A stretch of DNA of 64,000 nt from Azolla caroliniana (GCA_043228905.1 JBHGNT010000009.1:8246001-8310000); one strand, 5' to 3'. Positions 21,801 through 31,430 are shown, numbered from the stretch's first letter. Numbers and translations are program-made. The notes: a model not told the origin generated them from the letters alone.

Positions 21801-22203
21801 GCAACGACGACGGAAAGCGTTCGTTGACCGTCACCGGAAAGGTAATGAAAAGATGTTCGAAATCGGAAAGCCGGTGCTAGTATTCCAAACGAGGATGGGC
21901 AAGATGCCGGGTAAACTCCGGTTTAGATGGACAGGCCCGTATTGGCTGACACGGGAATACAACGGGTCCTATCAGTTAGGGACACTTGCCGGCGAAGTGC
22001 TAGGCAAGTGGGTCAACGGATTTAGACTAAAGCCTTATAAAGGACCGATGCCAAATAACCCGTTTATGCAGCCCACCGACACTATACCGGGAACGGTACG
22101 GATGGAAGAAAAAGACGACGGGGAACCCGTAGCAGAGGCGAAGGAAGACACGGCAACCCGTAAGGAAAACGGTAAGGGTCCGAAGGGACCTACGGATGTG
22201 TAA
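18829..22203 (+). CDS. pol of element C: RT, RNase H, integrase
   Basis: This is the same frame as gag after the TAG; the first ATG is at 18856 (1115 aa). The protease tail LLGRPWL comes first. RT spans about residues 210-390 with CVDYRKLN, FSGYNQIRM and the catalytic FLDDF (FLDD in place of YxDD). RNase H lies at about 490-610 (HVFVDASN, STTEREALG, HVDHSAL). The integrase zinc finger is at about 705-755 (HCGVARGHYAG...CDLC). The integrase core has Asp782, Asp844 and Glu880 (GLDFVGPF, ISDQGGHF, NGLAESTNK), that is DD35E. The C-terminus has the GPY-like block WTGPYWLTREYNGSYQL and no chromodomain. The whole pol is open with no further stop, so the enzyme could still be functional if expressed. 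GC-rich codon use (CCGG-rich) contrasts with the AT-rich surroundings. Confidence 0.93.
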   Translation, partial: LQAQGAYPLLLGRPWLKTAHIKQNWRKNMITFQRGKAKVRVPTQPRTSNGKECTPLYAECVNMLEGLADDEEAQYLEEHPKIVPLFEIDVAEAVAPYLPQRDETEAEPDKDSIRELRQAREALEREMAVSQRVKTSQLDEVNLGSKDESKPVHIAKEMKPEDKAAMIKLLMEFRDVFAWSYEDMRGLDPELYQHQIHLGKGAKPVAQRRYRMNPNYAAKVKEEIDKLLRVGFIRPVKKATWLSPIVVVPKKNGKIRVCVDYRKLNAATITDAFPLPFTDGVLDAVAGHEVYSFLDGFSGYNQIRMHPDDQEKTAFVTEWGVFVAVVMMFGLKTAPTTFQRIIMEIFSEYIPVFMQVFLDDFAVYSREKDHLQHLRLCLEKCRLYRLSLNPAKCIFGVSSGILLGHIVSKEGIAVDPDKVNAILGAPAPKTAKALSRFLGQIRWHNRMLRHLADLATPLHTAVHRTPFQWRDTEDKAYNALKVLLSQAPVVQPPDWSKEFHVFVDASNIAIGSALMQLTEPKWYRPVYYASRKLSQAEKNYSTTEREALGMIYSVTKFRHYLLGRKFSFHVDHSALLYLVSKASLTGKLARWTLLLQEFEFEIFHRPGIQHAVADYLSRLESGESGDGVSDEFPDAELFRVTPETAADDTVASEDRWLTNMHQFLSTGLPPEEMNRDERKRLAVQSRNFCLLRDTLYHKGADGIWRWAVRSDEKQVILREAHCGVARGHYAGEATARKVWQSGLWWPTTLKDAVKYAKECDLCQRMGQPTEQARMPHQPVLPLEPFQKWGLDFVGPFKPPAMRTGNRYVIVATDYCTKWVEAKALRDNTASSTAKFLYENIWCRYGCPIELISDQGGHFLGQVVESLTTFYVVVHKRSTPYYPQANGLAESTNKTLQNILRKIVNENRTDWDTKLHSALWAYRTAYKTSIRTTPFRLAFGLEAVMPVEFQVPSLRIQLRERLNEKESEEMRLAALCELEEQRLASILHMELEQRRRKAFVDRHRKGNEKMFEIGKPVLVFQTRMGKMPGKLRFRWTGPYWLTREYNGSYQLGTLAGEVLGKWVNGFRLKPYKGPMPNNPFMQPTDTIPGTVRMEEKDDGEPVAEAKEDTATRKENGKGPKGPTDV

Positions 22204-22277
22204 GATCACATACCGTCATTTATAAAAATTTAAAAAAAAAAAAAAAAAAAACATTAAAAATCGAGGTATGAACGGAC

Positions 22278-23231
22278 GTGAAAGCGAGGAGCGAAAAGGT
22301 ACGTAGTGGGCATTTAAGAGCCGCCACATTACTTAATACTAAATTGGTACACGACGTGCGCATGCTCGAAAAAGGCGCCAAGACGCACAGAGAAAAAGCA
22401 GAACGCATGGAGACCTTTTCATTTCGCGAGCCAAGAAGCACAGAAGCACCAAGGCAGTGGAAGCTTAGCAAACGCGAACCTGCACTCAGAGAACCCCCAC
22501 GTTCGGAACTCTCTCTCTCTCGCTCTCACTCTCATCACCACTCTACCTCGCCATCTTTCCTTGACCTCGAAGCAGACATGGAACCACAAACGCTGTCGGA
22601 AGCGGCCAGGAAATGGCTCAGGCAACACGGACTGGATGGGTTCTTGACCATCATGGAGGCACCACCGTACAAAGAAGCCGACCAGGTCATCAAGGAGCTC
22701 GACAAAGAAGTCATCACCGAGGAAGCGATCCGTGCGCTAACAGGCCTTCCGGAGGGAGGTATTTTTCAGATCGATAACCCAACCTCGGAGCAACTCATCC
22801 GATATTTCGGTGAGTACTCTCTAGCCGGCAAAGGCTATCGAACGCAGGGCGGCGAAGATCCGCTATTCAGGGAGATAGCTCGAGTGCTCCATGAGTACGG
22901 CCACGTGTACCCCCGACCCCCTGTCATGCCAAAAAATCGGGCAGGCATGATCATAGCCACCTATGAATGGATCAAGGTGGATTGGCCGGTGTTGATTGCA
23001 GACGGTTTGTGCGCGGCAATCGACACGGTACGAGGAAAGGACGGCAAGGAGGGCCGGAAGCTGTGGCATGCCGTAGCTCAGTGGATAACATTGCTCGCGC
23101 CGCCGGTCGAGACCCGGAAGAGGAAACGGAGAATCCCATCGTGGTCGCCAAAACTGTGTTATTCTCTGACCGGACAAGGCCTAACACAAGGTGTCACGGA
23201 GACACTTCACCAAAGGGTGATTACGGCATAG
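22278..23231 (+). CDS. extra ORF downstream of pol in C
   Basis: The ORF reads 317 aa from 22278; the internal Met at 22578 (MEPQTLSEAARKWLRQHG) may be the real start, as the first 100 codons are basic and low in complexity. The body is globular-looking (YEWIKVDWPVLIADGLCAAI). The last part reads through the primer site and into the right LTR in antisense and is spurious. Near 23115-23130 the bases GGAAGAGGAAACGGAG also occur at the broken upstream end of the coiled-coil ORF (15757-15772, minus strand). The two ORFs may therefore be the split halves of one original gene, although they are not in the same frame at that point. No known domain recognised. Confidence 0.5.
   Translation: MKARSEKVRSGHLRAATLLNTKLVHDVRMLEKGAKTHREKAERMETFSFREPRSTEAPRQWKLSKREPALREPPRSELSLSRSHSHHHSTSPSFLDLEADMEPQTLSEAARKWLRQHGLDGFLTIMEAPPYKEADQVIKELDKEVITEEAIRALTGLPEGGIFQIDNPTSEQLIRYFGEYSLAGKGYRTQGGEDPLFREIARVLHEYGHVYPRPPVMPKNRAGMIIATYEWIKVDWPVLIADGLCAAIDTVRGKDGKEGRKLWHAVAQWITLLAPPVETRKRKRRIPSWSPKLCYSLTGQGLTQGVTETLHQRVITA
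23140..23156 (-). other. primer binding site of C next to the right LTR
   Basis: The minus strand reads GTTTTGGCGACCACGAT immediately inside the LTR. The same 17 bases follow the inverted LTR piece at 16076 and its duplicate. Similarity to the leader stops right after it, marking the inversion breakpoint. Confidence 0.7.
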
Positions 23232-23575
23232 GATTATGACTCAACGATTACACCGACTTACGTAGGTTACACGATTAGAGTGCTTTCGTTAATTACACGC
23301 GTAAGATATAACAGTAAGTACAGAACGGAAATCAACACAGAAGTATAAACACCATACGCTCTATTAATTATCCGTTGCGATTACAATGGGGTCCGGGCCT
23401 TTAAATAGGTTTCCGGCCCGTAGTACAAAACGGTGCCTATCGCACCTATTCGGGATCCGTCCGGATCTGGAACGGCATACCGTTTCCAGTCCGTCCGTCC
23501 ATACTATGCTTATTTACAACAATACTTAATTAATTCCTTCACTCCGTATTTTGGACTCCTTGCTGGCCGGTAACA
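23157..23575 (-). repeat. right LTR of C
   Basis: 419 bp, same orientation as 13105-13523, four differences by eye, followed by CTTCG (23576-23580). Confidence 0.95.
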
Positions 23576-23580
23576 CTTCG

Positions 23581-26248
23581 GGCCTATATAGAGGAGAATT
23601 TGGAAAATGGTTTCATTTGGCATTCGAAATCTCTAGCTGGCGCACCCATTTTCTTCATAAAAAAAAAAGATGGATCGCTTCGTCTCGTTGTAGATTACCG
23701 TGGCTTGAATAAGGTTACAATCAGGAATAGGTATGCTCTTCCCCTTATCTCAAGTCTTTTAGAACGGATCAATGGTGCCAGGTTCTTCACGAAGATCGAC
23801 TTACGGGGAGCATATAACCTCGTACGGATCCGACCAGGAGACGAATGGAAGACCGCGTTTTGCACCAGATATGGGCACTTCGAGTATACGGTCATGCCGT
23901 TCGGCCTCACTAATGCACCGGCAGTCTTCCAGCACATGGCTAATGATATATTCCGAGATCTATTGGATTATTGTTTGATCATCTACTTGGATGATCTACT
24001 GGTTTATTCAAAGACCCAAGAAGAACATGATTCTCATGTACTATTAGTACTAAAACGACTTCGAGAACATGGTCTGTATGCAAAGCTGGAAAAATGTAGT
24101 TTCGGGTGCAACCAAGTGGAATTTCTCGGCTACATCATTTTGTCAGACGGCATCTGCATGGACCCAGCTAAGGTCAAAACGGTGGTAGAATAGCAGACTC
24201 CGCGTTCGGTGCGGGATGTGCAATGCTTCTTAGGCTTTGCCAATTTTTACCGGAAGTTCATACAAGATTACTCAAAGATCGTTCTACCTCTCACACAACT
24301 TACCAGGAAGGGACAACCGTTCATCTGGTCTGAAGAAACGGACATGGCTTTCGAGAGTCTTAAAAAGGCATTTACATCGGCTCCAATTCTAGCTCATGTC
24401 GATCCGGAAAAACCATTCATTATCGAAGCTGTCGCATCGGATTTTGCATTGGGGAGCATTCTGTCACAACAAGGGAATGATGAGAAGCTACATCCTATGG
24501 CTTTTCACTCACGCAAGTTTGACGCCGCCGAAATCAACTACGAAATTCATGATAAGGAGCTATTGGCAATAGTGGATTCTTTTATGCAATGGAGGCATTT
24601 TTTGGAGGGATCCTCTCATCCAGTCACCGTATTTAGTGATCACAAGAATCTTGCCTACTTTCAGGATGCTCGTGTGTTGAATCGACGTCAAGCTCGGTGG
24701 GCCCACTTCCTCACGCGTTTCGACTTCAAAATTACATATCGTTCGGGGAGGCACCAAGGGAAGGCAGATGCATTATCACGGCGTTCGTATCTAGCACCCC
24801 GTCCCGGCAAGCCAGCTTTCGATAACCAAAAACAAGTCATCTTGGGACCGGCACGACTACAAGCAACACAGATCTTTGACATGCCTATGGATTCCCTCGT
24901 TATCGATACCATACGTGAAGACTTGAAGACAGATGCGTTCGCCCAAGCTATACTAGCACAAATTGATCCCTCTCGAGCGTCGTGTTCACAGTCGCAACCA
25001 CCAGGTACGGACTATCGTCAATTCAAATACCGTGATGGATTACTCTTCTTTAAAGAACTTTTGTATGTTCCTAATGGTTCTTGCCGCCTTCGAGTAGTAC
25101 AAAACTGTCATGACACATATACAGCTGGGCATTTTGGTAGTACTAAAACATTACATTTAGTACAACGAACATTCTGGTGGCCTTGTATGCGACAATTTGT
25201 CGAGGATTTTGTTCGGACTTGTGATACATGTTGCAGAGCGAAAATGCCAAGGCATCATCCATATGGTTTATTAGAACCATTACCAACTCCAAGCAAGCCG
25301 TGGCAATCCATTGCTCTAGACTTCATCACAGATCTTCCAGTCTCTAAGGGGTTCAATGCGATTCTAACGGTGGTCGATCGATATACGAAGATGGCTCATT
25401 TCTTGCCATGTACTAAGGAGATCTCCAATGAAGACACTGCTGAAATTGTCATGCGTGAAGTATGTCAGCATCATGGACTTCTCGATAGTATCATTAGCGA
25501 CCGTGGACCCCAGTTCGTGTCAAAATTCTGGAAGCACCTTTTTAACATGCTCAAGGTCACTTGTAACCTCTCCTCTGGCTACCACCCACAAACCGACGGC
25601 CAAGCTGAACGAACAAATCAAACGTTGGAGCAGTATCTGCGGTGCTTTCTCAGCTATCATCAAGATGACTGGGCAGATATTCTCCACTTCGACGAATTTG
25701 CCTATAACAACTCTATCCACACATCCACTAAAGTTATGCCATTTTATGCTTATACGGGATGTCACCCCCGGTGGAGTGTACTTGAAACCCCAGAGGTGTC
25801 CACAAATCCGTGCGCGGAGGATCGTTTGGAGCAGTTATGCAAGATACACGCGGATTTATCTACTCATCTCCAGCAAGCTCAACAAACACACAAGGTCTAC
25901 GCGGATCGTCATCGACTTCCATCCAGTTTTAATATTGGAGATCGGGTGTGGCTGCTACGACGACACATCAAGACTACTCGTCCATGTGAGAAGTTAGATT
26001 ATCGGCGATTAGGTCCTTTCCGTATTATTGGACAGATTAATGATGCCGCTTTTCGTCTCGATCTACCTCCTCAACTTCGGATACATCCGGTGTTTTTCAT
26101 AGTTCTCTCCTCGAACCTTACCACGAGAGCACCATCCCAGGACGTCTTATCCAACCTCCACCCCCGATCGAGCTTGAAGATGGGCCGGAGTACAAGGTTG
26201 CCGCCATCCTTGATTCCAAGATTGTTCGCAACAAGCTCTATTATCTAG
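23581..26248 (+). pseudogene. pol of chromovirus B after the nested insertion: RT, RNase H, integrase
   Basis: The frame resumes directly after the second CTTCG. RT blocks are [34 protein letters not shown] and [10 protein letters not shown] (catalytic YLDD). A TAG at 24191-24193 interrupts VVE-QTPRSV where relatives have Trp, so TGG to TAG. The frame continues from 24194 with RNase H (EAVASDFALGSIL, HDKELLAIV, FSDHKNLAYF), the H2C2 finger (HDTYTAGHFGS...CDTCCRAK) and the integrase core: Asp in ALDFITDLP, Asp in ISDRGPQF, Glu in GQAERTNQTL. Near 26100 a small insertion after IRIHPVF shifts the frame away from the chromodomain. The enzyme set is complete but the polyprotein is broken. Confidence 0.93.
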
Positions 26249-26399
26249 TCGATTGGCTAGGCTATAGCCCCAGCGAACGTACTTGGGAACCGATCGAGAA
26301 TGTGACCAATGCTCGTGCTCTTCTTGAAGACTTCCATCGTCAATATCCACACAAACCAGGTCCTCAATCCAAGACGACTCGTGACACTCGTCGTTTTAA
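26110..26399 (+). pseudogene. chromodomain end of B integrase, shifted frame
   Basis: In the +1 frame relative to the preceding integrase, the sequence reads LLEPYHESTIPGR and then the chromodomain EYKVAAILDSKIVRNK, YYLVDWLGYSPSERTWEP and NARALLEDFH. The aromatic cage positions (Y, W, W) are all present. In chromoviruses this domain steers integration, often to heterochromatin through modified histone H3. It defines B as a chromovirus. Confidence 0.9.
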
Positions 26400-26410
26400 A
26401 GGGGGGATAG
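26398..26410 (+). other. polypurine tract of B
   Basis: AAAGGGGGGATAG directly abuts the TGTCATGA start of the 3' LTR and would prime plus-strand synthesis. Confidence 0.85.
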
Positions 26411-26850
26411 TGTCATGATATGGCAAGACTCGAACCCATGACCTTAGGTTATATGGGTCGAGCTCTTGACCATTAGATCATCTATTGTAATACGTAGGAT
26501 ATTATTTTCATTTACATTTTCCTATATAGGAAATTAGTGTATATTCCAAATTTCTCTAGAACATTCTAGAAGCTTTAGGATTACTCCTGAAAACACTATA
26601 AAAGAGGGCACTAGGCATTATGTTGAACCAAATTGGTTCAACGCCAGTCTTAAGCCTTTTAGCCACCATTGTATATTCTCTTCATATAATACATATCTTT
26701 CTTATCATCACACACACTCTCTCTCTCAAGCTCTCTCGTTCTCTCTGTCTCGCTCACTTCTTCCTTCTCTCGAAGAAGTTCCACACCTCTCATAGTACTA
26801 ATCCTTCGTTTAGTACTAATTCCTTCTCTGTCTCAGTACTGTTCATGACA
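26411..26850 (+). repeat. 3' LTR of B
   Basis: 440 bp, same length as the 5' LTR with 10 differences by eye. Followed by the CACAC target duplication. Confidence 0.97.
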
Positions 26851-26855
26851 CACAC

Positions 26856-28270
26856 ACGCATGCGAACCAAGCTCTTACGAGGAAGCTATAGCCGCGTTGG
26901 ATGCCGACACATGGCTCCAAGCCATGAAATCCGAGATGGACTCGATTCATTAGAATCAAACATGGGAGCTGGTCAAATTACCAGCCGGTAGGAAGCCGTT
27001 GCCCTATGAATGGGTCTTCTAATACAAATATGTATCTGATTTAGAGAGGCCCAAATACAAAGCTCAACTCGTCGCAAAGGGATTCAAACAAGAACAAGGG
27101 GTCGACTACAACAATATATTCTCTCTAGTGGTCAAGATGACCACCCTTCGACTTCTACTTGGGTTCGTGGCAACTGAAGACCTAGAACTCAAGAAGTTGG
27201 ATATCAAAATGGCATTCCTAAATGGAGACTTAGAAGAAGACATCTATATGTCTCAACCAGCAAACTTCACGGCGACAGGGGAGGAAGGTCACCTCGTATA
27301 TCGACTGAAGGAAAGCCTCTATGGCTTAAAACAAGCGTCGAGGATGTGGTATCAGAAATTTGATACCTACATTCGGCAGCTCGACTACATTTGACAAATT
27401 TGTGATGAAGGAACTCGGACAAGCCCGACACATACTGGGCATGAGAATCGACTGAAATCGAACAACAACAACTCTCCGACTCTCCCAATCCGACTACATT
27501 CGTAAGGTGCAGAAGCGCTTCAACATGGAGAATGCGAAGCTAGCATCGACTCCGCTACTGACGTCGTTCAAACTATTGGACAAAGACGCTCCTTCGGCAA
27601 ATGAGGAGAGAAAGCTCATGAGCAAAATACCCTACGCATTGACCATAGGAAGCCTCATGTACGCAATGGTGCCAACCCAACCAAACCTTGCAGACACATG
27701 TCAAAACCTAGACGGAAGCATTGGGAGGCTGTAAAGAACATATTTTGGTACCTACGAGGCACTGATGACCTGCAACTGACATTTGGATTGGACAATCCAA
27801 CTGAAGTCGAAGGCTTCACTAACTCTAACTACGCCAATAATCCAGACAATCGGAAGTCAACATCAGGTTATGTTGTCACCTATGGCGGTGGTGCCATATC
27901 ATGGAGGTCAAAGTTACAAGATTGCACGACACTCTCGACAACAACGGCCGAGTACATAGCTGCATCAAAAACAGCCAAGGAAGCCATTTGGCTGCATCGA
28001 ATATCGGTTGTTTTTTCGGTAAAGGCCGAATTAACCATCTAGCGCCAACTCTCTATTGCAATTCACAAAGCGCAATACACCTCCTTAAGAATCTGGTATA
28101 CCATCTAAGACGAAGCATATTGAGGTGAGGTACCATCACATTCAGGAGCTTGTCACTGACAATAAGCTCGAAGTCCGAAAGGTGGATACTGAGCTAAAGA
28201 TCACCGACAACCTGACAAAGCCACTCTCTAAACAACGCTTCAACACACTAAGAGGACATATGAGACTACA
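26856..28270 (+). pseudogene. Ty1/copia RT-RNase H relic
   Basis: Copia pol starts abruptly at the insertion site of B with EEAIAALDADTWLQAM, then KAQLVAKGFKQEQGVDY, KKLDIKMAFLNGDLEEDIYM and ESLYGLKQASRMWYQKF (ORF 27128-27394). The next sequence, FVMKELGQARHILGMRI, is joined after a deletion of about 50 codons that removed the catalytic YVDD. RNase H follows in another frame (27698-28042: FTNSNYANNPDNRKSTSGYV, STTTAEYIAAS), then RTKHIE-like and DNLTKPLSKQRF in broken frames. Stops and frameshifts are frequent. No LTR was found for it. Positions 28271-28592 look like its 3' untranslated remnant. Confidence 0.85.
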
Positions 28271-28592
28271 ACAAGCAAGCAAGCAAAGAAGATCTTAAAG
28301 GAGAGCAGAAGGTAAAACAAAGAATTGCACGGGTAGACAAGTCAAAAAGGTGAACTCGAAGGAACTAGTCAGTCTAAAGGCTAAAGATGCAGCTGAGTGC
28401 GAAGGAACCGAAAAGTGATCAGCGATCCATTGGAAAGCACGGGAAATAGCGCACATAGAAAACTGACAATCTAGAAGCCAAAGGTCGAATCCAGAACTCT
28501 CCGATTTAAACCTCAATCGAATCGACAGGCGTCCGAGCAAGCCGAATTCATCTCTGCCCACTCGGCCACCAACCGATTAGTTTGTAACATAT

Positions 28593-29046
28593 TGTTGACC
28601 AACCAAGTTGAACATGGGCCGGACCGGCTGGATAAGCCAGTAGGTCAAACCGGAATTGATCCGATTGGCTAGGCCAAGTTTCCAGACTAGATACCGAATC
28701 GGTTGAAGAAGCCGGATACCGAATTGAATGTCAAATCCATATGAGGATCCCGACAGGATGACGGAGTGGTCGGGGATTCGAACTAGATGACGAAGCTCTT
28801 CATGAGCATTGAAGTACATGTCAGTACTTCTATCAATCCTTTTGAGGACTTGTATAAATAGTGCTCTATGAGCACATTGTATGTACTGAGTATAGAGTCT
28901 TTTTGCTAATAGAAGTTATGTTGTCTGCTCTCACTCAGACTCTCTCTCTCACCTTTACTCCATGCTTACCTAACTGTTATACTTTCCAAATAACTGACTG
29001 TGTACTCTGTGTCTTTCATATACACTTCCACACTTATCTTTTTACA
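28593..29046 (+). repeat. 5' LTR of D
   Basis: 454 bp; contains CTTGTATAAATAGTGCTC (TATA box) at about 28850-28867, conserved in the 3' copy. Confidence 0.9.
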
Positions 29047-29090
29047 TGGTATCAGAGCGCGAGGGTTGAGAATCCTCTACAACAGGAACA

Positions 29091-29585
29091 TGGACAAAGG
29101 AATGAGCATCTCGCTTCCGATAGAGAAGGTCGACAAAAGCAACTATGCATCTTGGTCGTACAAGATGCACCAGTATCTCCTCAGACATAGATATTGGAGC
29201 TATGTCCAAGGAGCTAATGATTCAGTACTGGATGCGACACACAAGGACTTTCTGGCCTGGGAACAGGTGGCAAGTAGAGTTCTTTACTACTTTGCATCAT
29301 GTGTGAGTGACCCCAGTTTTTAAGTTGTACATGCGGGACGTCAAGACGCCAAAAGATGCGTGGGTGAATCTCAAAAGGATTTTCACCGCCAACACAACAG
29401 CTAGGAAGCTGCATCTTAGGCAAGAGCTTAACAATGTTCAACAGAAATATTTGTCTATGGCCGATTACACGGCCCGGATCAAGGAGATCTAAGACTCCCT
29501 CACTTCCATCAACGTAACTATTGAGGAGGACAAAATCGTGCATGTCTACCTCGGAGGGGTGGCGTCTAGATTCGGATCATTCTGA
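29091..29585 (+). pseudogene. gag of D, frameshifted
   Basis: It opens with MDKGMSISLPIEKVDKSNYA and WSYKMHQYLLRHRYW, the copia gag N-terminus (KLxxxNYxxWxxxMxxxL). A frameshift near 29325 leads into WVNLKRIFTANTTARKLHL (29307-29492), the conserved gag middle. Stops follow. After 29590 no gag or zinc knuckle is seen until 30246. Confidence 0.75.
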
Positions 29586-29589
29586 ACGG

Positions 29590-30240
29590 TGTCGCGAAAT
29601 TTCGCGTGCATGTTGCTCGAACGGGACCGTCGGGGCCTTGGATTGGGGAGACAAAAGTAGTGAGGAAGTGGGAGATTAAGACAAAACATGGGGAAATATA
29701 CATAAGTTTTGATATAAAAAAGGGTTTTTGTTTTTGTTTTTTTACAATTGTTAGGCTTGACACCACGATTTCGATGGTTATTACAATAATCGGTTATAGA
29801 TAAACCAAATGGCTAAAATAAACCGGCGAAGGCGAGTCTAGTGGGCTCCGAGTCTGACTACTTCCGACGGCTATGTTGCCTCGATTCGGAGTAGCTCTTG
29901 TGCCACTACAACCTCCCTTCTGCAACAAGCCACCGAGTTGACTACCACCGAGATGCCGAAGAAGCCATTGTGGAAGGAACCCAAGCCCTAAACTCTCTTG
30001 AGTAAGAAGTAGAATAGAATCTAAACTCATAAACCCTAAAAACCTAAGTCCTCTAGTATGTTGAGGACAAAAGAAGAAGCTCTCAAACCCTAACCCTAGA
30101 AGGAAAAGGTCAAAGAGAAAGGGAGGCTACCAAACCCTAACCCAAGAAGGAAAAGATGAAAGAGAAAGGGATAAGGAGAAAGGGAGGCTACAAAACCCTA
30201 ACCCTAGAAGAAGAGGAGACCCTAGTGGTACACCCCTAAG
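29590..30240 (+). repeat. non-coding insertion with telomere-like tandem units
   Basis: The stretch interrupts the D coding region. It contains three units beginning AAACCCTAACCC near 30085, 30132 and 30193, each followed by AGAAGGAAAAG and AAAGAGAAAGGGAGGCTAC. The CCCTAA words resemble plant telomere sequence but do not form a perfect array. Origin unknown. Confidence 0.6.
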
Positions 30241-30245
30241 CCAAA

Positions 30246-31430
30246 ATGAGCAAGTGTTGGAAAAAGCACTCCGATTCGGATAGATCCAGATCGAGCCGAG
30301 GAGAGGCAGATAGGCATCATCGATCACACTTCGCCGAAGGCTCAGAGCGAGCCGAAACAGACCCTGCTCTCATGATGAAGCATAATGTTAATCGGATGGG
30401 TGTACGTACCACGAATCTGGAGAAGGTTTGGTACGTTGATTCTGGAATGTCAAGTCACATGACGAACCATAACCATGTTGAATGGTTCTTGAGCTTGGAA
30501 AACCCAGAATAGTTGGGAGTTATCGAGACCAGCGATAACACCGTTCACCCCATCAGACATGTGGGTGATGTATCGTTCAACCATGTTGGACAAAAAGGGG
30601 TGATGTGGAACATGTTGCATGTCTCGAAAATTGCAAAGAACTTGGTATTTGTTGGACAAATTGTCGATCAGGGCATGTAGGTCCGATTTAATCACCATGG
30701 TTGCTTCATTGAAGACAAGGGCCAACTGATTGCGCGTAGGCGTAGAGATGGGAGGATGTTCATCCTCGAAACAAATGATGTTGGTGCCACAACGTTCGCC
30801 AAAGGGCAAAAGGTGAAATCCAACATTGACATGTGGCACAAACGGATCGGCCACATCAACTATCAGAAGCTTCAAGAACTTCAGTTCGAAGTAGGTGGTT
30901 TCTAGACTGCCGAAGTTTAGTGGCCGGAGGGCTAAGATATGTGAAGCCTATCAACTTGGGAAGCAACAAAGGCTTCCATTCACCAATGAGAAGAATCGAA
31001 ACCGGAATCGGCTCGATCTAATCCACACGGATGTATGGGGACCGACAAGCTGTGTGAAAGGAATCTAGAGGGAGTTCTCCTGCAGATACACGTCGGAGCA
31101 GAATGGCGTGGCCAAACGACAGAACTCGACAATGGTAGAAGCAACCAGGGAAATGTTGGAGGAGAAGAGCATGCCCAGGATCTATTGGGCTGAAGCAATC
31201 CGGATGGCTATCTATATACAAAATTAGATTTCTGCTTCCGGAGCAAAGATGTCACCGCATGAACTGTATTTCGGGCGCAAGCCGAACTTAGGACATCTTA
31301 GGGTGTTCTATAGCATTGATTATGTGCATATGCTAGACGAGAAATGGAGGAAGTTGGATTCCAAGGCCGAGAAGTGTATCTTGGTTGGCTACTCGCACGA
31401 GTAGAAGGGGTACAAGACGAGTAGTGGAGA
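30246..31430 (+). pseudogene. protease and integrase remnants of D
   Basis: ORF 30246-30512 includes the protease active site VWYVDSGMSSHMT. In the same region follow the GAG-pre-integrase block MWHKRIGHINYQKLQEL and, after a deletion of most of the integrase core, YTSEQNGVAKRQNSTMVEAT. That block carries the catalytic Glu of the copia integrase. Then come HELYFGRKPNLGHLRVF and KCILVGYSHE. Stops and frameshifts are scattered throughout, so it is inactive. Confidence 0.8.

Larger units (their letters stand above)
13105..23575 (-). mobile_element. Ty3/gypsy element C nested in B, internally inverted
   Basis: Identical-length LTRs (419 bp, 13105-13523 and 23157-23575) and target duplication CTTCG define one insertion of 10.5 kb. 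I count four differences between the LTRs (about 1%), so C is younger than B. By its LTRs and primer site (23140-23156) C lies on the minus strand. A coiled-coil ORF near its 3' end is also on the minus strand. The core (an LTR piece, leader, gag, pro, pol and a 3' extra ORF, 15774 to about 23130) is on the plus strand. The core is thus inverted relative to both ends. It has no chromodomain and an FLDD catalytic motif, as in the Tat/Athila-type non-chromovirus gypsy elements. Confidence 0.85.
10726..26850 (+). mobile_element. Ty3/gypsy chromovirus B, complete with target duplication, carries nested element C
   Basis: Two 440-bp LTRs (10726-11165 and 26411-26850) begin TGTCATGA and end TCATGACA. 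The 5-bp target duplication CACAC lies at 10721-10725 and 26851-26855. Without nested C (13105-23575), B is about 5.6 kb: gag, protease, RT, RNase H, integrase and a C-terminal chromodomain, in the gypsy order. I count 10 differences between the LTRs (about 2.3%), four of them clustered in a CT microsatellite. The copy is dead: a TGA in gag, frameshifts around protease and near the chromodomain, and a TAG in pol. I associate the gag and pre-RT motifs with chromoviruses of fungi and seed-free plants; a phylogeny would be needed. Confidence 0.95.

Noticed and set aside
22238-22250. A-run after pol of C as a LINE or processed-copy tail
   Set aside because: It lies inside the LTR element with no retroposon boundary or target duplication near it.
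30085-30215. Interstitial telomere
   Set aside because: CCCTAA words occur once or twice per unit, not as a continuous array.
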